A DNA stretch of 64,000 bases from Burkholderia lata (GTDB lineage: Bacteria > Pseudomonadota > Gammaproteobacteria > Burkholderiales > Burkholderiaceae). The notes below the pieces were generated by a model that did no database searches, was not told the DNA's origin, and saw only the letters and a list, made by a program, of their open reading frames with translations. Positions 24,934-34,093 of this stretch are shown here, one piece after another (positions within the stretch are counted from its first letter, which is position 1; each line of letters opens with the position of its first letter). Where the stretch lies: the NCBI RefSeq assembly GCF_000012945.1, contig NC_007511.1, forward strand, positions 434,001 to 498,000, given 5' to 3'. Made by a program: the position numbers and the translations under genes.

Positions 24934-26277
24934 TTACGGCATCGCCGGGTCGCGTCGCCGGCTCGGTGCCGCGGCACGCGAGCCCGCCACGGCGACTGCG
25001 ATTGCCGCGCCGGCCATCGGCACGAGAAACGCGAGATAGAGATGGGACACGGACCAGCCGTCGTCCAGCAGCGCGCCGACCGTCATCGGCGACAGGATCG
25101 CGCCGAGGCGACCGATGCCGACCGCGAGGCCGATCCCGGTCGTGCGGATTTCGACGGGGTAGGGCGTCGGCGACAGCGCATACATGCCGGCCACGCATGC
25201 GTTGACCACGGCGCCGAGGAACACCGCGACGGTCATCCCGACGCCGAGCGAGCCCGTATTCGCGCCGAACACGACCATCAGCGCGCCGCCCAGCAGCAGT
25301 GTCGCGCCCAGCAGGTTGCGCAGGCCGAACCGTGTCGACAGTAGGCTGAAGAGCGAGGCGCCCGCAATGCCGCCGAGGTTGAGCAGTACGCCGCCGGTGA
25401 CGCCCTGCGATGCCGACAGCCCGGCCTGGACCAGCAGCTTCGGCGTCCAGCTCACGACGAAGTAGAAGCTGCCCATCACGAGGAAGAACGCGATCCACAG
25501 CGCGATCGTGCGGCGTGCGAGCGGGGCGCGCAGCACGGCTGTCCAGCTCGCCGCGGGGCTCGCCGTGTCGATGGCCGAGGGCGCGGCCGGCAGCCTGTCG
25601 ATCGGCGCACGCTTCATTCTCGCGAGGATGCGGTTGATAGTCTGCAGCGCGTTGTCCGGACGCTTCGCCAGCAGGAAGTCGAGCGATTCCGGCAGCAGCG
25701 TGAGTACCATCGGGATCGACAGCACGGTCAGGATGCCGCCGAACGCGAACACGCTGCGCCATCCCCACGTCGACAGCAGGTAGCCGGCGATGACGCCGCC
25801 GGCGGTGGCGCCGATCGCGTAGCCGGCCGACTGCATGCCGATCGCGGCGCTGCGCCATTTGTTCGATGCGTACTCGCCGCTGATGACGGTCAGGCTCGCC
25901 AGCATGCCGCCGATGCCGAGCCCGGTGTACGCACGCGCGACGGCGAGTTGCAGCGTGCTGTGCGTGGCCGCGCAGGCGAGCATTCCGGTCGAGATCACGG
26001 CGAGGCAGAGCAGGATGATGCGGCGTCGGCCGACGCGGTCGGCCAGCGGCGCGATCAGCACCGAGCCGATGCCCATGCCGGCCAGCCCGGCACTCAGCAG
26101 CAGGCCAATTTCCTTGCCGCTCAGTTTCCATTCGGCTGCCAGGTGCGGCGCGGCAAACGCGATGGCCAGCACGTCGAAGCCGTCGAGCATGTTCAGCACG
26201 ACGCAGGCCGTGACGGCAATCGTCTGGAACGCGCTCATCGGGGATTCGTCGATCGTATTGCGGATATTTGCGCTCAC
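24934..26277 (-). CDS. MFS aromatic acid:H+ symporter (AAHS family, VanK/PcaK-like)
   Basis: The protein has 447 residues and 12 predicted helices. LNMLDGFDVLAIAFAAPHLAAEW in helix 1 carries the D-G-(F/Y)-D motif essential in AAHS carriers. IAPLADRVGRRRIILL is MFS motif A, and a second copy lies near STRFGLRNLL. I chose the GTG at 26277 (SANIRNTIDESPMSAFQ) because AAHS proteins have this kind of N-terminal tail and AAGGATC sits eight bases upstream; an internal ATG thirteen codons later (MSAFQT) is possible. Its place with vanA/vanB suggests import of vanillate or a related methoxylated aromatic acid. Confidence 0.87.
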   Translation of the reverse strand: MSANIRNTIDESPMSAFQTIAVTACVVLNMLDGFDVLAIAFAAPHLAAEWKLSGKEIGLLLSAGLAGMGIGSVLIAPLADRVGRRRIILLCLAVISTGMLACAATHSTLQLAVARAYTGLGIGGMLASLTVISGEYASNKWRSAAIGMQSAGYAIGATAGGVIAGYLLSTWGWRSVFAFGGILTVLSIPMVLTLLPESLDFLLAKRPDNALQTINRILARMKRAPIDRLPAAPSAIDTASPAASWTAVLRAPLARRTIALWIAFFLVMGSFYFVVSWTPKLLVQAGLSASQGVTGGVLLNLGGIAGASLFSLLSTRFGLRNLLGATLLLGGALMVVFGANTGSLGVGMTVAVFLGAVVNACVAGMYALSPTPYPVEIRTTGIGLAVGIGRLGAILSPMTVGALLDDGWSVSHLYLAFLVPMAGAAIAVAVAGSRAAAPSRRRDPAMP

Positions 26278-26432
26278 GTCAAAGATCCTTAAAAAAATAG
26301 TATGACTAATTAAATGGGATTGAATCGAAGCCGGCGGTAGCGGATGGGACGAAAGCACATGCGCGGGCTGACGGGCATCCCGCGGGATGCCCGCCGAGGC
26401 CGGCAGGCGTCGTCAGCGCGCCGGCACGACGC

Positions 26433-27494
26433 TTACGCGGGTTCGGGTTGCCGCAGCAGCCGCTCGATCACGCGCCGCGCGCGATTGGGGCCCGCGTCGA
26501 CGTGAATGTCGATCTGGCGGCTGTCCGGGAAGCGCAGCTGATTCCTGTATTGCGCTTCGATCACGGTCTTGTCCTCGTCGAACGTCGCCGCGGATTGCTC
26601 GATGACCGTTTGTGCGACGCGCTCGACGTCGTGTTGCGGATTGGTCGCGACGGTCCAGAAGTAGTGCGTCGTCGTAGCCGTCTCGGGCGTGATGCCGTGG
26701 AAGCCGCGCATGTGAAAGCCGCCGCGCGCCGGATCGTGCAGGTCGCCGGCGCCGGCGTCCATCGCGCCGGTCCAGATCCGGATATGCGACACGTGGAACT
26801 CGATTTCCTGCCAGCGATCGACGCTGCCCGCGAACGGCCATGCGGCGGTGTAGGTCGGCGGCGGGGTGGAATCCGGCATCCGGCGGACCAGGGTCACCGT
26901 ATCGCCGTCGCTGCTGACGCGGGTTTCCGCACCCATGTGCAGCGGCGCGTTGCCACCGATCGTTTTCAGATGGACATAGCCGAGGTGGCTCAGGTCCATC
27001 AGGTTGTCGTGAATCAGCTGATACGGTGCGTCGTAATGGTAGTTGCCACCGCCGAACCGGTATTGCGGATCCGCGTGGAACGCGTAGCGTGGCGGCGCGC
27101 AGGTCGGTTGCGCGTGCGCGTCGGCGCCGATCCAGATCCACACGAGCGCGTCCTGCTCCTGCACCGGATACGACGACACGCATGCCTTTGCCGGAATTCG
27201 CTCCTGGCCGGGAATCTCCACGCATGCGCCGCCGCGGTCGAACAGCAGACCGTGGTAACCGCAGCGCAGGCCGCGCGCTTCGAGCGAGCCGCACGACAGC
27301 GGCAGCGACTTGTGGCAGCAGCGATCCTCCAGCGCACCGACTTCCCCGGACGGCAGCCGGAACAGGACGACCGGATGGCCGAGCAGCGTGCGGGCGACGG
27401 GTTTGTCCGTCAGTTCGGATGACAGCGCGGCGACCCACCATCGGTCGACCGGGAATTGAGTTGTACTGATCGGTGGTCGGGCATGTTGCTCCAT
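26433..27494 (-). CDS. Second Rieske non-haem iron oxygenase (VanA-like paralogue)
   Basis: The protein has 353 residues. The Rieske [2Fe-2S] ligands are C59-x-H61 (DRCCHKS) and C78-x2-H81 (LRCGYHG). The mononuclear iron site is NLMDLSHLGYVH with H170 and H175, the bridging Asp being D167. It belongs to the O-demethylase/toluenesulfonate-type single-subunit oxygenases and is clearly distinct from VanA in sequence and in its longer N-terminus. No reductase of its own follows; it lies 48 bases after vanB and probably shares that reductase. The substrate is likely another methoxylated or substituted aromatic acid, but it is unproven. Confidence 0.87.
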   Translation of the reverse strand: MEQHARPPISTTQFPVDRWWVAALSSELTDKPVARTLLGHPVVLFRLPSGEVGALEDRCCHKSLPLSCGSLEARGLRCGYHGLLFDRGGACVEIPGQERIPAKACVSSYPVQEQDALVWIWIGADAHAQPTCAPPRYAFHADPQYRFGGGNYHYDAPYQLIHDNLMDLSHLGYVHLKTIGGNAPLHMGAETRVSSDGDTVTLVRRMPDSTPPPTYTAAWPFAGSVDRWQEIEFHVSHIRIWTGAMDAGAGDLHDPARGGFHMRGFHGITPETATTTHYFWTVATNPQHDVERVAQTVIEQSAATFDEDKTVIEAQYRNQLRFPDSRQIDIHVDAGPNRARRVIERLLRQPEPA

Positions 27495-27542
27495 TGATCG
27501 TCTCCAGTATTGTGGTTGTTCGTCGCGGGTCGGGCAGTCCGT

Positions 27543-28508
27543 CTACAGATCGAGTACCAGCAGGTCGCTACGTGCTCGCGAACAGCACGGCATGAACTGG
27601 TCGCCGGCTGCCTGCTCCTCTGCGGTCAGATACGAGTCGCGATGATCGGGCTCGCCTTGCAGCACGCGCGTCGCGCACGTGCCGCAAACGCCTTGCTCGC
27701 ACGACGTCAGCACGTCGACGCCGTTCGCGGCCAGCGCCGCGATGACCGTGCATTCGGCCGGCACGTCGATCACCTTGCCGCTGCTCGCGATCCGGACCTG
27801 GAACGCACGGTCCGAGCCGGACGACGCGACCGTGCCGCCGAAGAACTCGTAGTGCAGTCGCGCTTCCGCCCAGTTGCGTTCGCGCGCGGCGTTCAGCACC
27901 GCATCCATGAAGCCGCGGGGGCCGCATACGTACAGGTGCGTGCCTGCGGGCGCGGCGGCGAGCACCGCGGCCAGGTCGAAGCGTTGTGCCGGGGCGCCGT
28001 CGTCGACGTGGAAGCGGGCGCGATCGTGGAACGCGGCTGCGTTGATTCGTTCGGCGAAGGCCATGCGATCGGTCGACCGCGCGCAGTAGTGCAGATCGAA
28101 CGGCGTGCCCGACGAGAACAGCCGTTGCGCCATGCTGAGGATCGGCGTGACGCCGATCCCGCCCGCGAGCAACAGGTGATGCGGTGCGTCGGGGACGAGC
28201 GCGAACTGATTGCGCGGCACGCCGATCCGCACGGTATCGCCTTGCCGGACGTCGTCGTGAATGGCGCGCGACCCGCCGCGACCGTCGGCATCGCGCAGCA
28301 CGGCGATCTCGTAGCGGTCGCCGTGCTCCGGGTGGTTGCACAGCGAATACTGGCGCACGAAGCCACCCGGCAGATGCACGTCGATGTGGGCGCCGGCGTC
28401 GAAGTGCGGCAGCGGCGAACCGTCATCGCTGACGAATTCGAAGCCGCAGATGTCGCGCGCTTCCTGCCACTTGCGGGCCACCCGGACCGTCAGCGTCGTG
28501 GTGCTCAT
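27543..28508 (-). CDS. vanB: Vanillate O-demethylase reductase subunit
   Basis: The protein has 321 residues, the class IA phthalate-reductase layout. The flavin domain has RQYS (52-55), the NAD(P)H domain GGIGVTP (116-122) and HLYVCGPRGFM, and the C-terminal plant-type ferredoxin has Cys270, Cys275, Cys278 and Cys308 (SCEQGVCGTCATRVLQG). It passes electrons from NAD(P)H to the Rieske centre of the oxygenase. It overlaps the vanA stop by four bases (ATGA), as expected for two subunits of one enzyme, and precedes a second Rieske oxygenase that it may also serve. Confidence 0.93.
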   Translation of the reverse strand: MSTTTLTVRVARKWQEARDICGFEFVSDDGSPLPHFDAGAHIDVHLPGGFVRQYSLCNHPEHGDRYEIAVLRDADGRGGSRAIHDDVRQGDTVRIGVPRNQFALVPDAPHHLLLAGGIGVTPILSMAQRLFSSGTPFDLHYCARSTDRMAFAERINAAAFHDRARFHVDDGAPAQRFDLAAVLAAAPAGTHLYVCGPRGFMDAVLNAARERNWAEARLHYEFFGGTVASSGSDRAFQVRIASSGKVIDVPAECTVIAALAANGVDVLTSCEQGVCGTCATRVLQGEPDHRDSYLTAEEQAAGDQFMPCCSRARSDLLVLDL

Positions 28509-29584
28509 GACGCCTCCTTGATCTGCGCGACCGGAATCACGGGTCGCTGCGAGCTCGACGCGTTCTCGTCGGCGAGCAGCCGTTCGATCACCTTGCGCGA
28601 CAGCACGCCGCCGGCGTCGATGTTGAGCTTGAGCAGCTTGCGATCGGGCCACTTCTCCAGGTTGAGCTGCTGGCGCTCGAGCATCTCGAGATCCTCGGCG
28701 AAGATCCTGCCTTGGCCTTCGCGGATCTCGGCGGTCAGCGCGTGGTCGTCGGGCCGGAAGTTGCGCGCCATCCCCCAGAAGTACCAGATCGAGGTGTCCG
28801 TCTCGGGCGTGATGAAGTCGACCACGATCGACGATGCCTTCAGGTCGGCCGGCGCGTCGTAGCCGCCGTGGCCCGCATGCGCGACACCGACTTCGATCAT
28901 CACGTGGCTCGGCGGCGTGAAGCGGCAGATCTGCCAGCGATCGACCGGTACGTCGTCGGCCAACCCGTTGCCGCGCAAACCCATCTGCCAGAACGGCGGC
29001 GGCATCACGTTCTCCATGAAGCGGCTCGTGACGACTTCGTCGCCGTGGCTGGCCGTCTTCGGCGGCGCTTCGTCGATTTCCTTCTGGCCGATGCTTGTCG
29101 CGTGCACGTAGGTTTCGTGCGTGAGGTCCATCAGGTTGTCGATCATCAGCCGGTAGTCGCAGCGGATGTGATACAGGCCGCCGCCGTGGGCCCAGGCCGG
29201 ATCCTCGGCCCACGCCAGCACGGGCAGTTTGGCCGGATCGGCTGCCGACGCGTCGCCCGGCCAGACCCAGATGAATCCATACCGCTCGACCGCCGGAAAG
29301 CTGCGAATCGGCGGGAAGCCGCCGACGCGCTGGCCCGGCATGCCGGCCGCCTTGCCATTGCAGCCCATTTCCAGCCCGTGATAGCCGCACACGAGGACGC
29401 CGTCGCGTACGAATCCCAGCGACAGCGGCGCGCCACGGTGCGGGCAGAAGTCCTCCAGCGCGGCGACCTGGCCGTCCGCCGCGCGGTAAAACACCATCGA
29501 CTCGTTGCAGATCTTGCGGCCCAGCGGCTTGCCGTCGATTTCATCGGGCGTGCCCGCCACGTACCAAGCATTCTTGAGAAACAC
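28505..29584 (-). CDS. vanA: Vanillate O-demethylase oxygenase subunit
   Basis: The protein has 359 residues. The start MFLKNAWYVAGTPDEI is typical of VanA; I chose the GTG at 29584 because AAGGAGAC lies upstream and the protein then begins at the conserved residue. Rieske ligands are C47-P-H49 and C66-x2-H69 (VCGYHG). The catalytic iron site is NLMDLTHETYVH with D153, H156 and H161. With VanB it converts vanillate to protocatechuate plus formaldehyde. It is first in a minus-strand cluster with vanB, a second oxygenase, a carrier and a porin. A MarR gene is divergent from it, with a palindromic site between. Confidence 0.93.
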   Translation of the reverse strand: MFLKNAWYVAGTPDEIDGKPLGRKICNESMVFYRAADGQVAALEDFCPHRGAPLSLGFVRDGVLVCGYHGLEMGCNGKAAGMPGQRVGGFPPIRSFPAVERYGFIWVWPGDASAADPAKLPVLAWAEDPAWAHGGGLYHIRCDYRLMIDNLMDLTHETYVHATSIGQKEIDEAPPKTASHGDEVVTSRFMENVMPPPFWQMGLRGNGLADDVPVDRWQICRFTPPSHVMIEVGVAHAGHGGYDAPADLKASSIVVDFITPETDTSIWYFWGMARNFRPDDHALTAEIREGQGRIFAEDLEMLERQQLNLEKWPDRKLLKLNIDAGGVLSRKVIERLLADENASSSQRPVIPVAQIKEAS

Positions 29585-29637
29585 GTTCGTCGTCTCCTTC
29601 AGGTCGATGCCGCCGGTACGCGGCATCGCTTCATTCC

Positions 29638-29672
29638 GTGTACTGAATGAGATTCAGTGTACTCATTGAGAT
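29638..29672. promoter_or_regulatory. Perfect palindromic operator between vanA and the MarR gene
   Basis: ACTGAATGAGATTCAGT (29642-29658) is a 7-bp perfect inverted repeat with a 3-base spacer. It is embedded in a direct repeat: GTGTACT occurs at 29638 and again at 29657, each followed by an AT-GAGA-like stretch. The site lies 55-90 bases before the vanA start and about 110 before the MarR start. Size and symmetry suit a MarR-family dimer. Confidence 0.6.
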
Positions 29673-29783
29673 TGGCTGGAGCAAGGCGGGCGGTATACTG
29701 GTTTTCCCGGGAAATGGCGCGAGGCAGCGCCATGCCGTCGGCGCGCGCAACCGGCGCGCGTCGCCTATGTCATCGACTCATTC

Positions 29784-30272
29784 ATGGAAAAAACGAATCC
29801 CGCCGACGCGCCGGCTTTCCCGCTCGATCTGTACGACGAACCCGGGCACCTGATCCGGCGCGCACACCAGATCGCGGTTGCGATGTTCTACGAGAAGCTG
29901 GGCCGGGACGTGACGCCGGTGCAGTACGCGGTCCTGCGGATGCTCTACGAGTGCCCGGGGCTCGATCAGGTGACGCTCGCGCAGCGGGTCGCGCTCGACA
30001 CGTCGACGACCGCGGATCTCGCGGTCCGGCTCGAAGCGAAAGGATTGATCGTGCGCGAAGTGCTGCCGCGGCGTCAGCGCCGCCTGTTGCTGACGCCGGC
30101 GGGCGTCGAACTGCTCACGCACCTGATTCCGTCGGTGAAGGAACTGCGTGCCGGCCTGTTCGACGGGATGGGAGAGGACGATTCGCAGGAACTGGTGCGC
30201 CTGTTGCGCAAGTTCGTCCATTTGAACAACGAGCAGAGCCGCGCGCCGCTGCGCGTCGGCGACGAGTCGTAG
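29784..30272 (+). CDS. MarR-family transcriptional regulator, probable regulator of the vanillate cluster
   Basis: The protein has 162 residues. The winged HTH (about 50-115) includes TPVQYAVLRMLYECPGLDQVTLAQRVALDTSTTADLAVRLEAKGLIVRE in successive pieces, with the wing at RQRRLLLTPAG. MarR proteins of this type repress aromatic-degradation genes until a phenolic acid or its CoA ester binds. It is divergent from vanA with an operator-like palindrome in the gap. In other bacteria van genes are controlled by GntR-type VanR; here a MarR-type regulator seems to take that role. The ATG at 29784 lacks a clear Shine-Dalgarno. Confidence 0.85.
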   Translation: MEKTNPADAPAFPLDLYDEPGHLIRRAHQIAVAMFYEKLGRDVTPVQYAVLRMLYECPGLDQVTLAQRVALDTSTTADLAVRLEAKGLIVREVLPRRQRRLLLTPAGVELLTHLIPSVKELRAGLFDGMGEDDSQELVRLLRKFVHLNNEQSRAPLRVGDES

Positions 30273-30310
30273 CGCCCCGAACCCCGCGACGGCGGGGACG
30301 CGGCGATGAG

Positions 30311-30333
30311 GCGGCGGGCGTGCTGCCCGCCGC
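30311..30333. terminator. Hairpin between convergent MarR and TetR genes
   Basis: GCGGCGGGC and GCCCGCCGC form a perfect 9-bp stem around the loop GTGCT in the 64-base convergent gap. There is no T-tract. It could serve both genes. Confidence 0.5.
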
Positions 30334-30336
30334 GTG

Positions 30337-31083
30337 TCACCCGCGCGTGCTTTCGCCTTCCAGCCGCCGCACGGCTTCCGCCACTTCGTTCCTGAAGCGC
30401 ACGAGCGCCGCCTGTTCCGGCGCCGGCGGCTGCACGGCCGCCCACAGCATGTCGACGAGCTGCGTGGCCGTCGCTTCCGTATCGAGCTTGCGGTGCCCGA
30501 GGATCGCATCCCACAGCACGTGCTCGATCGGCCCGAACACCAGCGAGCGCAGCAGGCTCAGCGGCAGGTCGGTGCGCACCTGCCCGGCCGCCTGGCCGCG
30601 CGCGAGCACGTCCATCAGCGGCGCGGTGTAGCGGCGCTGCAGCGCGGTGAGCTCGTCGCTCAGCGCATGCTGCTTCGCGCGGCCTTCCGACAGCACCAGC
30701 GCACACAGGCCCGTGCCGTTCACCAGCATCAGCCGCAGGTGGGTGCGCACGATGAACGCGAACTGCTGCTGCACCGACGCGTCCTGCGGCATCCCGTGCT
30801 CGAACGCGGCGATGTTTTCGTCGTACCAATCCGCGATGACGCGCGCGCACAGCTCGCGCTTGCCGCGGAAATAGCTGAACACCGTCGCCTCCGACACACC
30901 CACGCGCTGCGCGATCTCGGCGGCCGTCGCATGCTCGTAACCTTTTTCGGCGAACACTTCCCGGCCGGCGCGCAGAATGTCCTGCACGCGTTGCTGGGAT
31001 TTGCGCCCGGCGGGCGCGCGCGGCGTGTCGGCGCGGTCGGCTTTGACGGTGGCGGTCATGGTGTCGGCGGTAGCGGCTGTCAT
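30337..31083 (-). CDS. TetR-family regulator, LiuQ-like, of the leucine-degradation operon
   Basis: The protein has 248 residues from the ATG at 31083; a GTG at 31107 would place the start inside an operator-like palindrome, so I did not use it. The TetR HTH (about 35-80) reads ILRAGREVFAEKGYEHATAAEIAQRVGVSEATVF in two parts, then SYFRGKREL. The C-terminal ligand domain is long and helical. It is divergent from liuABCD. In betaproteobacteria a TetR protein named LiuQ is described as an alternative to the MerR-type LiuR for this pathway; the position fits LiuQ. Its ligand would be a branched-chain acyl-CoA. Confidence 0.78.
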   Translation of the reverse strand: MTAATADTMTATVKADRADTPRAPAGRKSQQRVQDILRAGREVFAEKGYEHATAAEIAQRVGVSEATVFSYFRGKRELCARVIADWYDENIAAFEHGMPQDASVQQQFAFIVRTHLRLMLVNGTGLCALVLSEGRAKQHALSDELTALQRRYTAPLMDVLARGQAAGQVRTDLPLSLLRSLVFGPIEHVLWDAILGHRKLDTEATATQLVDMLWAAVQPPAPEQAALVRFRNEVAEAVRRLEGESTRG

Positions 31084-31097
31084 CTCGGCATGATATC

Positions 31098-31110
31098 TGA
31101 GTGTCACTCA
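31098..31110. promoter_or_regulatory. Candidate LiuQ-type operator, copy 1
   Basis: TGAGTGTCACTCA is a perfect 13-bp palindrome just upstream of the TetR ATG. It shares the TGAG-N5-CTCA layout with a site at 31199-31211 beside liuA. Confidence 0.6.
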
Positions 31111-31198
31111 AAAAACTATTGACGCCGAACCCGACGAGGCGCGAAACTGTGCAAAATTTACGCTGTATAGGTCAATGAATCTAGGTATTCATGCGATT

Positions 31199-31232
31199 TG
31201 AGCGAAACTCAGAAATCGGTGAGTGCCACACA
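31199..31232. promoter_or_regulatory. Candidate LiuQ-type operators, copies 2 and 3
   Basis: TGAGCGAAACTCA (31199-31211) keeps the TGAG-N5-CTCA form. TGAGTGCCACACA (31220-31232) differs from copy 1 at two of 13 positions. Their starts are 21 bases apart, two helical turns, so two dimers could bind the same face just before the liuA ribosome site at about 31245. Confidence 0.55.
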
Positions 31233-31253
31233 CTTTCTGGAGACGGAGGAGAC

Positions 31254-32435
31254 ATGATCAACCTGCCCGGTGTGCAATTCATGCTCGGTGAAGACATCGA
31301 GATGCTGCGCGACGCCGTCGCGACGTTCGCGGCGAAGGAAATCACGCCGCGCGCGGCCGAAGTCGACCGCACCGACCAGTTTCCGATGGATCTGTGGAAG
31401 AAGTTCGGCGATCTCGGCGTGCTCGGCATGACGGTGGCCGAGGAATACGGCGGCGCGAACATGGGCTACACCGCGCACATGGTCGCGATGGAAGAGATCT
31501 CGCGCGCCTCGGCGTCGATCGGCTTGTCGTACGGCGCGCACTCGAACCTGTGCGTGAACCAGATTCACCGCAACGGCACCGACGCGCAGAAACAGAAATA
31601 CCTGCCGAAGCTCGTGTCGGGCGAACACATCGGCGCGCTTGCAATGAGCGAGCCGAACGCCGGCTCCGACGTCGTCAGCATGAAGCTGCGCGCCGACAAG
31701 CGCGGCGATCGCTACGTGCTGAACGGCACGAAGATGTGGATCACCAACGGCCCCGATTGCGACACGCTCGTCGTCTATGCGAAGACGGACGTCGAAGCCA
31801 ACTCGCGCGGCATCACCGCCTTCATCGTCGAGAAGGGGATGAAGGGCTTCTCGGTCGCGCAGAAGCTCGACAAGCTCGGCATGCGCGGTTCGCACACGGG
31901 CGAGCTGGTGTTCCAGGACGTCGAAGTGCCGGAGGAAAACATCCTCGGCCAGCTCAACGGCGGCGTGAAGGTGCTGATGAGCGGCCTCGACTACGAGCGC
32001 GCCGTGCTGTCGGGCGGCCCGACGGGCATCATGGCCGCGTGCCTCGACGCGGTGGTGCCGTATATCCACGACCGCAAGCAGTTCGGCCAGTCGATCGGCG
32101 AATTCCAGCTGATCCAGGGCAAGGTCGCCGACATGTACACCACGTTCCAGGCCTGCCGCGCGTACCTGTACGCGGTCGGCCGCCACCTCGACTCGGCCGG
32201 CAGCGACCACATCCGCCAGGTGCGCAAGGACTGCGCGGGCGTGATCCTCTACACGGCCGAGAAGGCGACGTGGATGGCCGGCGAGGCGATCCAGATCCTC
32301 GGCGGCAACGGCTACATCAACGAATACCCGGTCGGGCGCCTGTGGCGCGATGCGAAGCTGTACGAGATCGGCGCCGGCACGAGCGAGATCCGCCGGATGC
32401 TGATCGGCCGCGAGCTGTTCGCGGAAACGATGTAA
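31254..32435 (+). CDS. liuA: Isovaleryl-CoA dehydrogenase
   Basis: The protein has 393 residues, the normal acyl-CoA dehydrogenase length. FAD/substrate signatures are [20 protein letters not shown] and [17 protein letters not shown]; the C-terminal block is [37 protein letters not shown] in pieces. The Glu in [12 protein letters not shown] occupies the base position specific to isovaleryl-CoA dehydrogenases (rather than the Glu near the C-terminus of medium-chain enzymes). It oxidises isovaleryl-CoA to 3-methylcrotonyl-CoA, passing electrons to ETF. It is the first gene of liuABCD with a GGAGGAGAC ribosome site. Operator-like sites lie directly upstream. Confidence 0.93.
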   Translation: MINLPGVQFMLGEDIEMLRDAVATFAAKEITPRAAEVDRTDQFPMDLWKKFGDLGVLGMTVAEEYGGANMGYTAHMVAMEEISRASASIGLSYGAHSNLCVNQIHRNGTDAQKQKYLPKLVSGEHIGALAMSEPNAGSDVVSMKLRADKRGDRYVLNGTKMWITNGPDCDTLVVYAKTDVEANSRGITAFIVEKGMKGFSVAQKLDKLGMRGSHTGELVFQDVEVPEENILGQLNGGVKVLMSGLDYERAVLSGGPTGIMAACLDAVVPYIHDRKQFGQSIGEFQLIQGKVADMYTTFQACRAYLYAVGRHLDSAGSDHIRQVRKDCAGVILYTAEKATWMAGEAIQILGGNGYINEYPVGRLWRDAKLYEIGAGTSEIRRMLIGRELFAETM

Positions 32436-32466
32436 CGCCCCACGTCACGCGAACGGAGCCCCGTCG

Positions 32467-34074
32467 ATGCCGATCATCGAATCGAAACTGAACCCGCGCT
32501 CGGAAGACTTCCGCGCGAATGCCGCCGCGCTCGAGGCGGTCGTCGCCGACCTGCGCGCGAAGATCGAACAGCTCGCGCAAGGTGGCGGCCAGGCCGCGCG
32601 CGACAAGCACCTGTCGCGCGGCAAGCTGCTGCCGCGCGACCGCATCGCGCAACTGCTCGATCCGGGCGCGCCGTTCCTCGAGTTCTCGCAGCTCGCGGCG
32701 AACGGCATGTACAACGACGACGCGCCGGGCGCGGGCGTCATCACCGGGATCGGCCGCATCGCCGGCCGCGAATGCGTGATCGTGTGCAACGACGCGACGG
32801 TCAAGGGCGGCACCTACTACCCGGTCACCGTGAAGAAGCACGTGCGCGCGCAGGAAATCGCCGCGGAAAACCGGCTGCCGTGCGTGTACCTCGTCGATTC
32901 GGGCGGCGCGAACCTGCCGAACCAGGACGACGTGTTTCCCGATCGCGACCACTTCGGCCGCATCTTCTTCAACCAGGCGACGATGTCGGCGGCGGGGATC
33001 GCGCAGATCGCCGTCGTGATGGGCTCGTGCACGGCGGGCGGCGCATACGTGCCGGCGATGAGCGACGAGTCGATCATCGTGAAGGAGCAGGGCACGATTT
33101 TCCTGGGCGGGCCGCCACTCGTGAAGGCTGCAACCGGAGAGGAAGTGAGCGCCGAGGATCTCGGCGGCGGCGACGTGCATACGCGCCTGTCGGGCGTGGC
33201 CGACCATCTCGCGCAGAACGACGCGCATGCGCTGTCGATCGCGCGCAACATCGTCGATCACCTCGCGCCGAAAATCGCCTCGCCGGTGGCGTTGCGCGAG
33301 CCGAAGCCGCCGCGCTTCGACGCAAAGAGCCTGTACGGCGTGATTCCGGTCGATACGCGCAAGCCGTTCGACGTGCGCGAAGTGATCGCACGCATCGTCG
33401 ATGATTCCGAATTCGACGAATTCAAGGCGCGCTACGGCACGACGCTCGTCACGGGCTTCGCGCACATCTGGGGCCACCCGGTCGGGATCGTCGCGAACAA
33501 CGGCATCCTGTTTTCCGAATCGGCCGTGAAGGGCGCGCATTTCATCGAGCTGTGCTGCCAGCGCAAGATTCCGCTCGTGTTCCTGCAGAACATCACGGGC
33601 TTCATGGTCGGGCGCAAGTACGAGAACGAAGGCATCGCGCGGCATGGCGCGAAGATGGTGACGGCCGTGTCGAACGCGAAGGTGCCGAAGTTCACGGTGA
33701 TCATCGGCGGCTCGTTCGGCGCCGGCAACTACGGGATGTGCGGCCGTGCTTTCGGCCCGCGCTTCCTGTGGATGTGGCCGAACGCGCGCATCTCGGTGAT
33801 GGGTGGCGAGCAGGCCGCGTCGGTGCTCGCGACGGTGCGCCGCGACGGCATCGAGGCGAAGGGCGGTTCGTGGTCCGCCGAGGAAGAGGATGCGTTCAAG
33901 CAGCCGATCCGCGACCAGTACGAGCGCCAGGGCCATCCGTATTACGCGAGCGCGCGGCTGTGGGACGACGGCGTGATCGACCCCGCGCAGACGCGTGACG
34001 TGCTCGGGCTCGGCCTCGCCGCGTCGATGAACGCGCCGATCGAAGACACACGCTTCGGCGTGTTCCGCATGTAA
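32467..34074 (+). CDS. liuB: 3-methylcrotonyl-CoA carboxylase, carboxyltransferase (beta) subunit
   Basis: The protein has 535 residues, standard for the subunit. [29 protein letters not shown] opens the N-terminal crotonase-like half; [42 protein letters not shown] and the C-terminal GYHFIELC-like region with [40 protein letters not shown] and [16 protein letters not shown] are diagnostic when read in pieces. It moves the carboxyl group from biotin to 3-methylcrotonyl-CoA, giving 3-methylglutaconyl-CoA. It lies 31 bases after liuA and works with the LiuD alpha subunit. Confidence 0.94.
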   Translation: MPIIESKLNPRSEDFRANAAALEAVVADLRAKIEQLAQGGGQAARDKHLSRGKLLPRDRIAQLLDPGAPFLEFSQLAANGMYNDDAPGAGVITGIGRIAGRECVIVCNDATVKGGTYYPVTVKKHVRAQEIAAENRLPCVYLVDSGGANLPNQDDVFPDRDHFGRIFFNQATMSAAGIAQIAVVMGSCTAGGAYVPAMSDESIIVKEQGTIFLGGPPLVKAATGEEVSAEDLGGGDVHTRLSGVADHLAQNDAHALSIARNIVDHLAPKIASPVALREPKPPRFDAKSLYGVIPVDTRKPFDVREVIARIVDDSEFDEFKARYGTTLVTGFAHIWGHPVGIVANNGILFSESAVKGAHFIELCCQRKIPLVFLQNITGFMVGRKYENEGIARHGAKMVTAVSNAKVPKFTVIIGGSFGAGNYGMCGRAFGPRFLWMWPNARISVMGGEQAASVLATVRRDGIEAKGGSWSAEEEDAFKQPIRDQYERQGHPYYASARLWDDGVIDPAQTRDVLGLGLAASMNAPIEDTRFGVFRM

Positions 34075-34093
34075 CGGCCGGGAGGGCTGAACG

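Noticed and set aside
31084..31107. GTG at 31107 as start of the TetR gene
   Set aside because: It lies inside a perfect 13-bp operator-like palindrome; the ATG at 31083 gives a normal TetR N-terminus.
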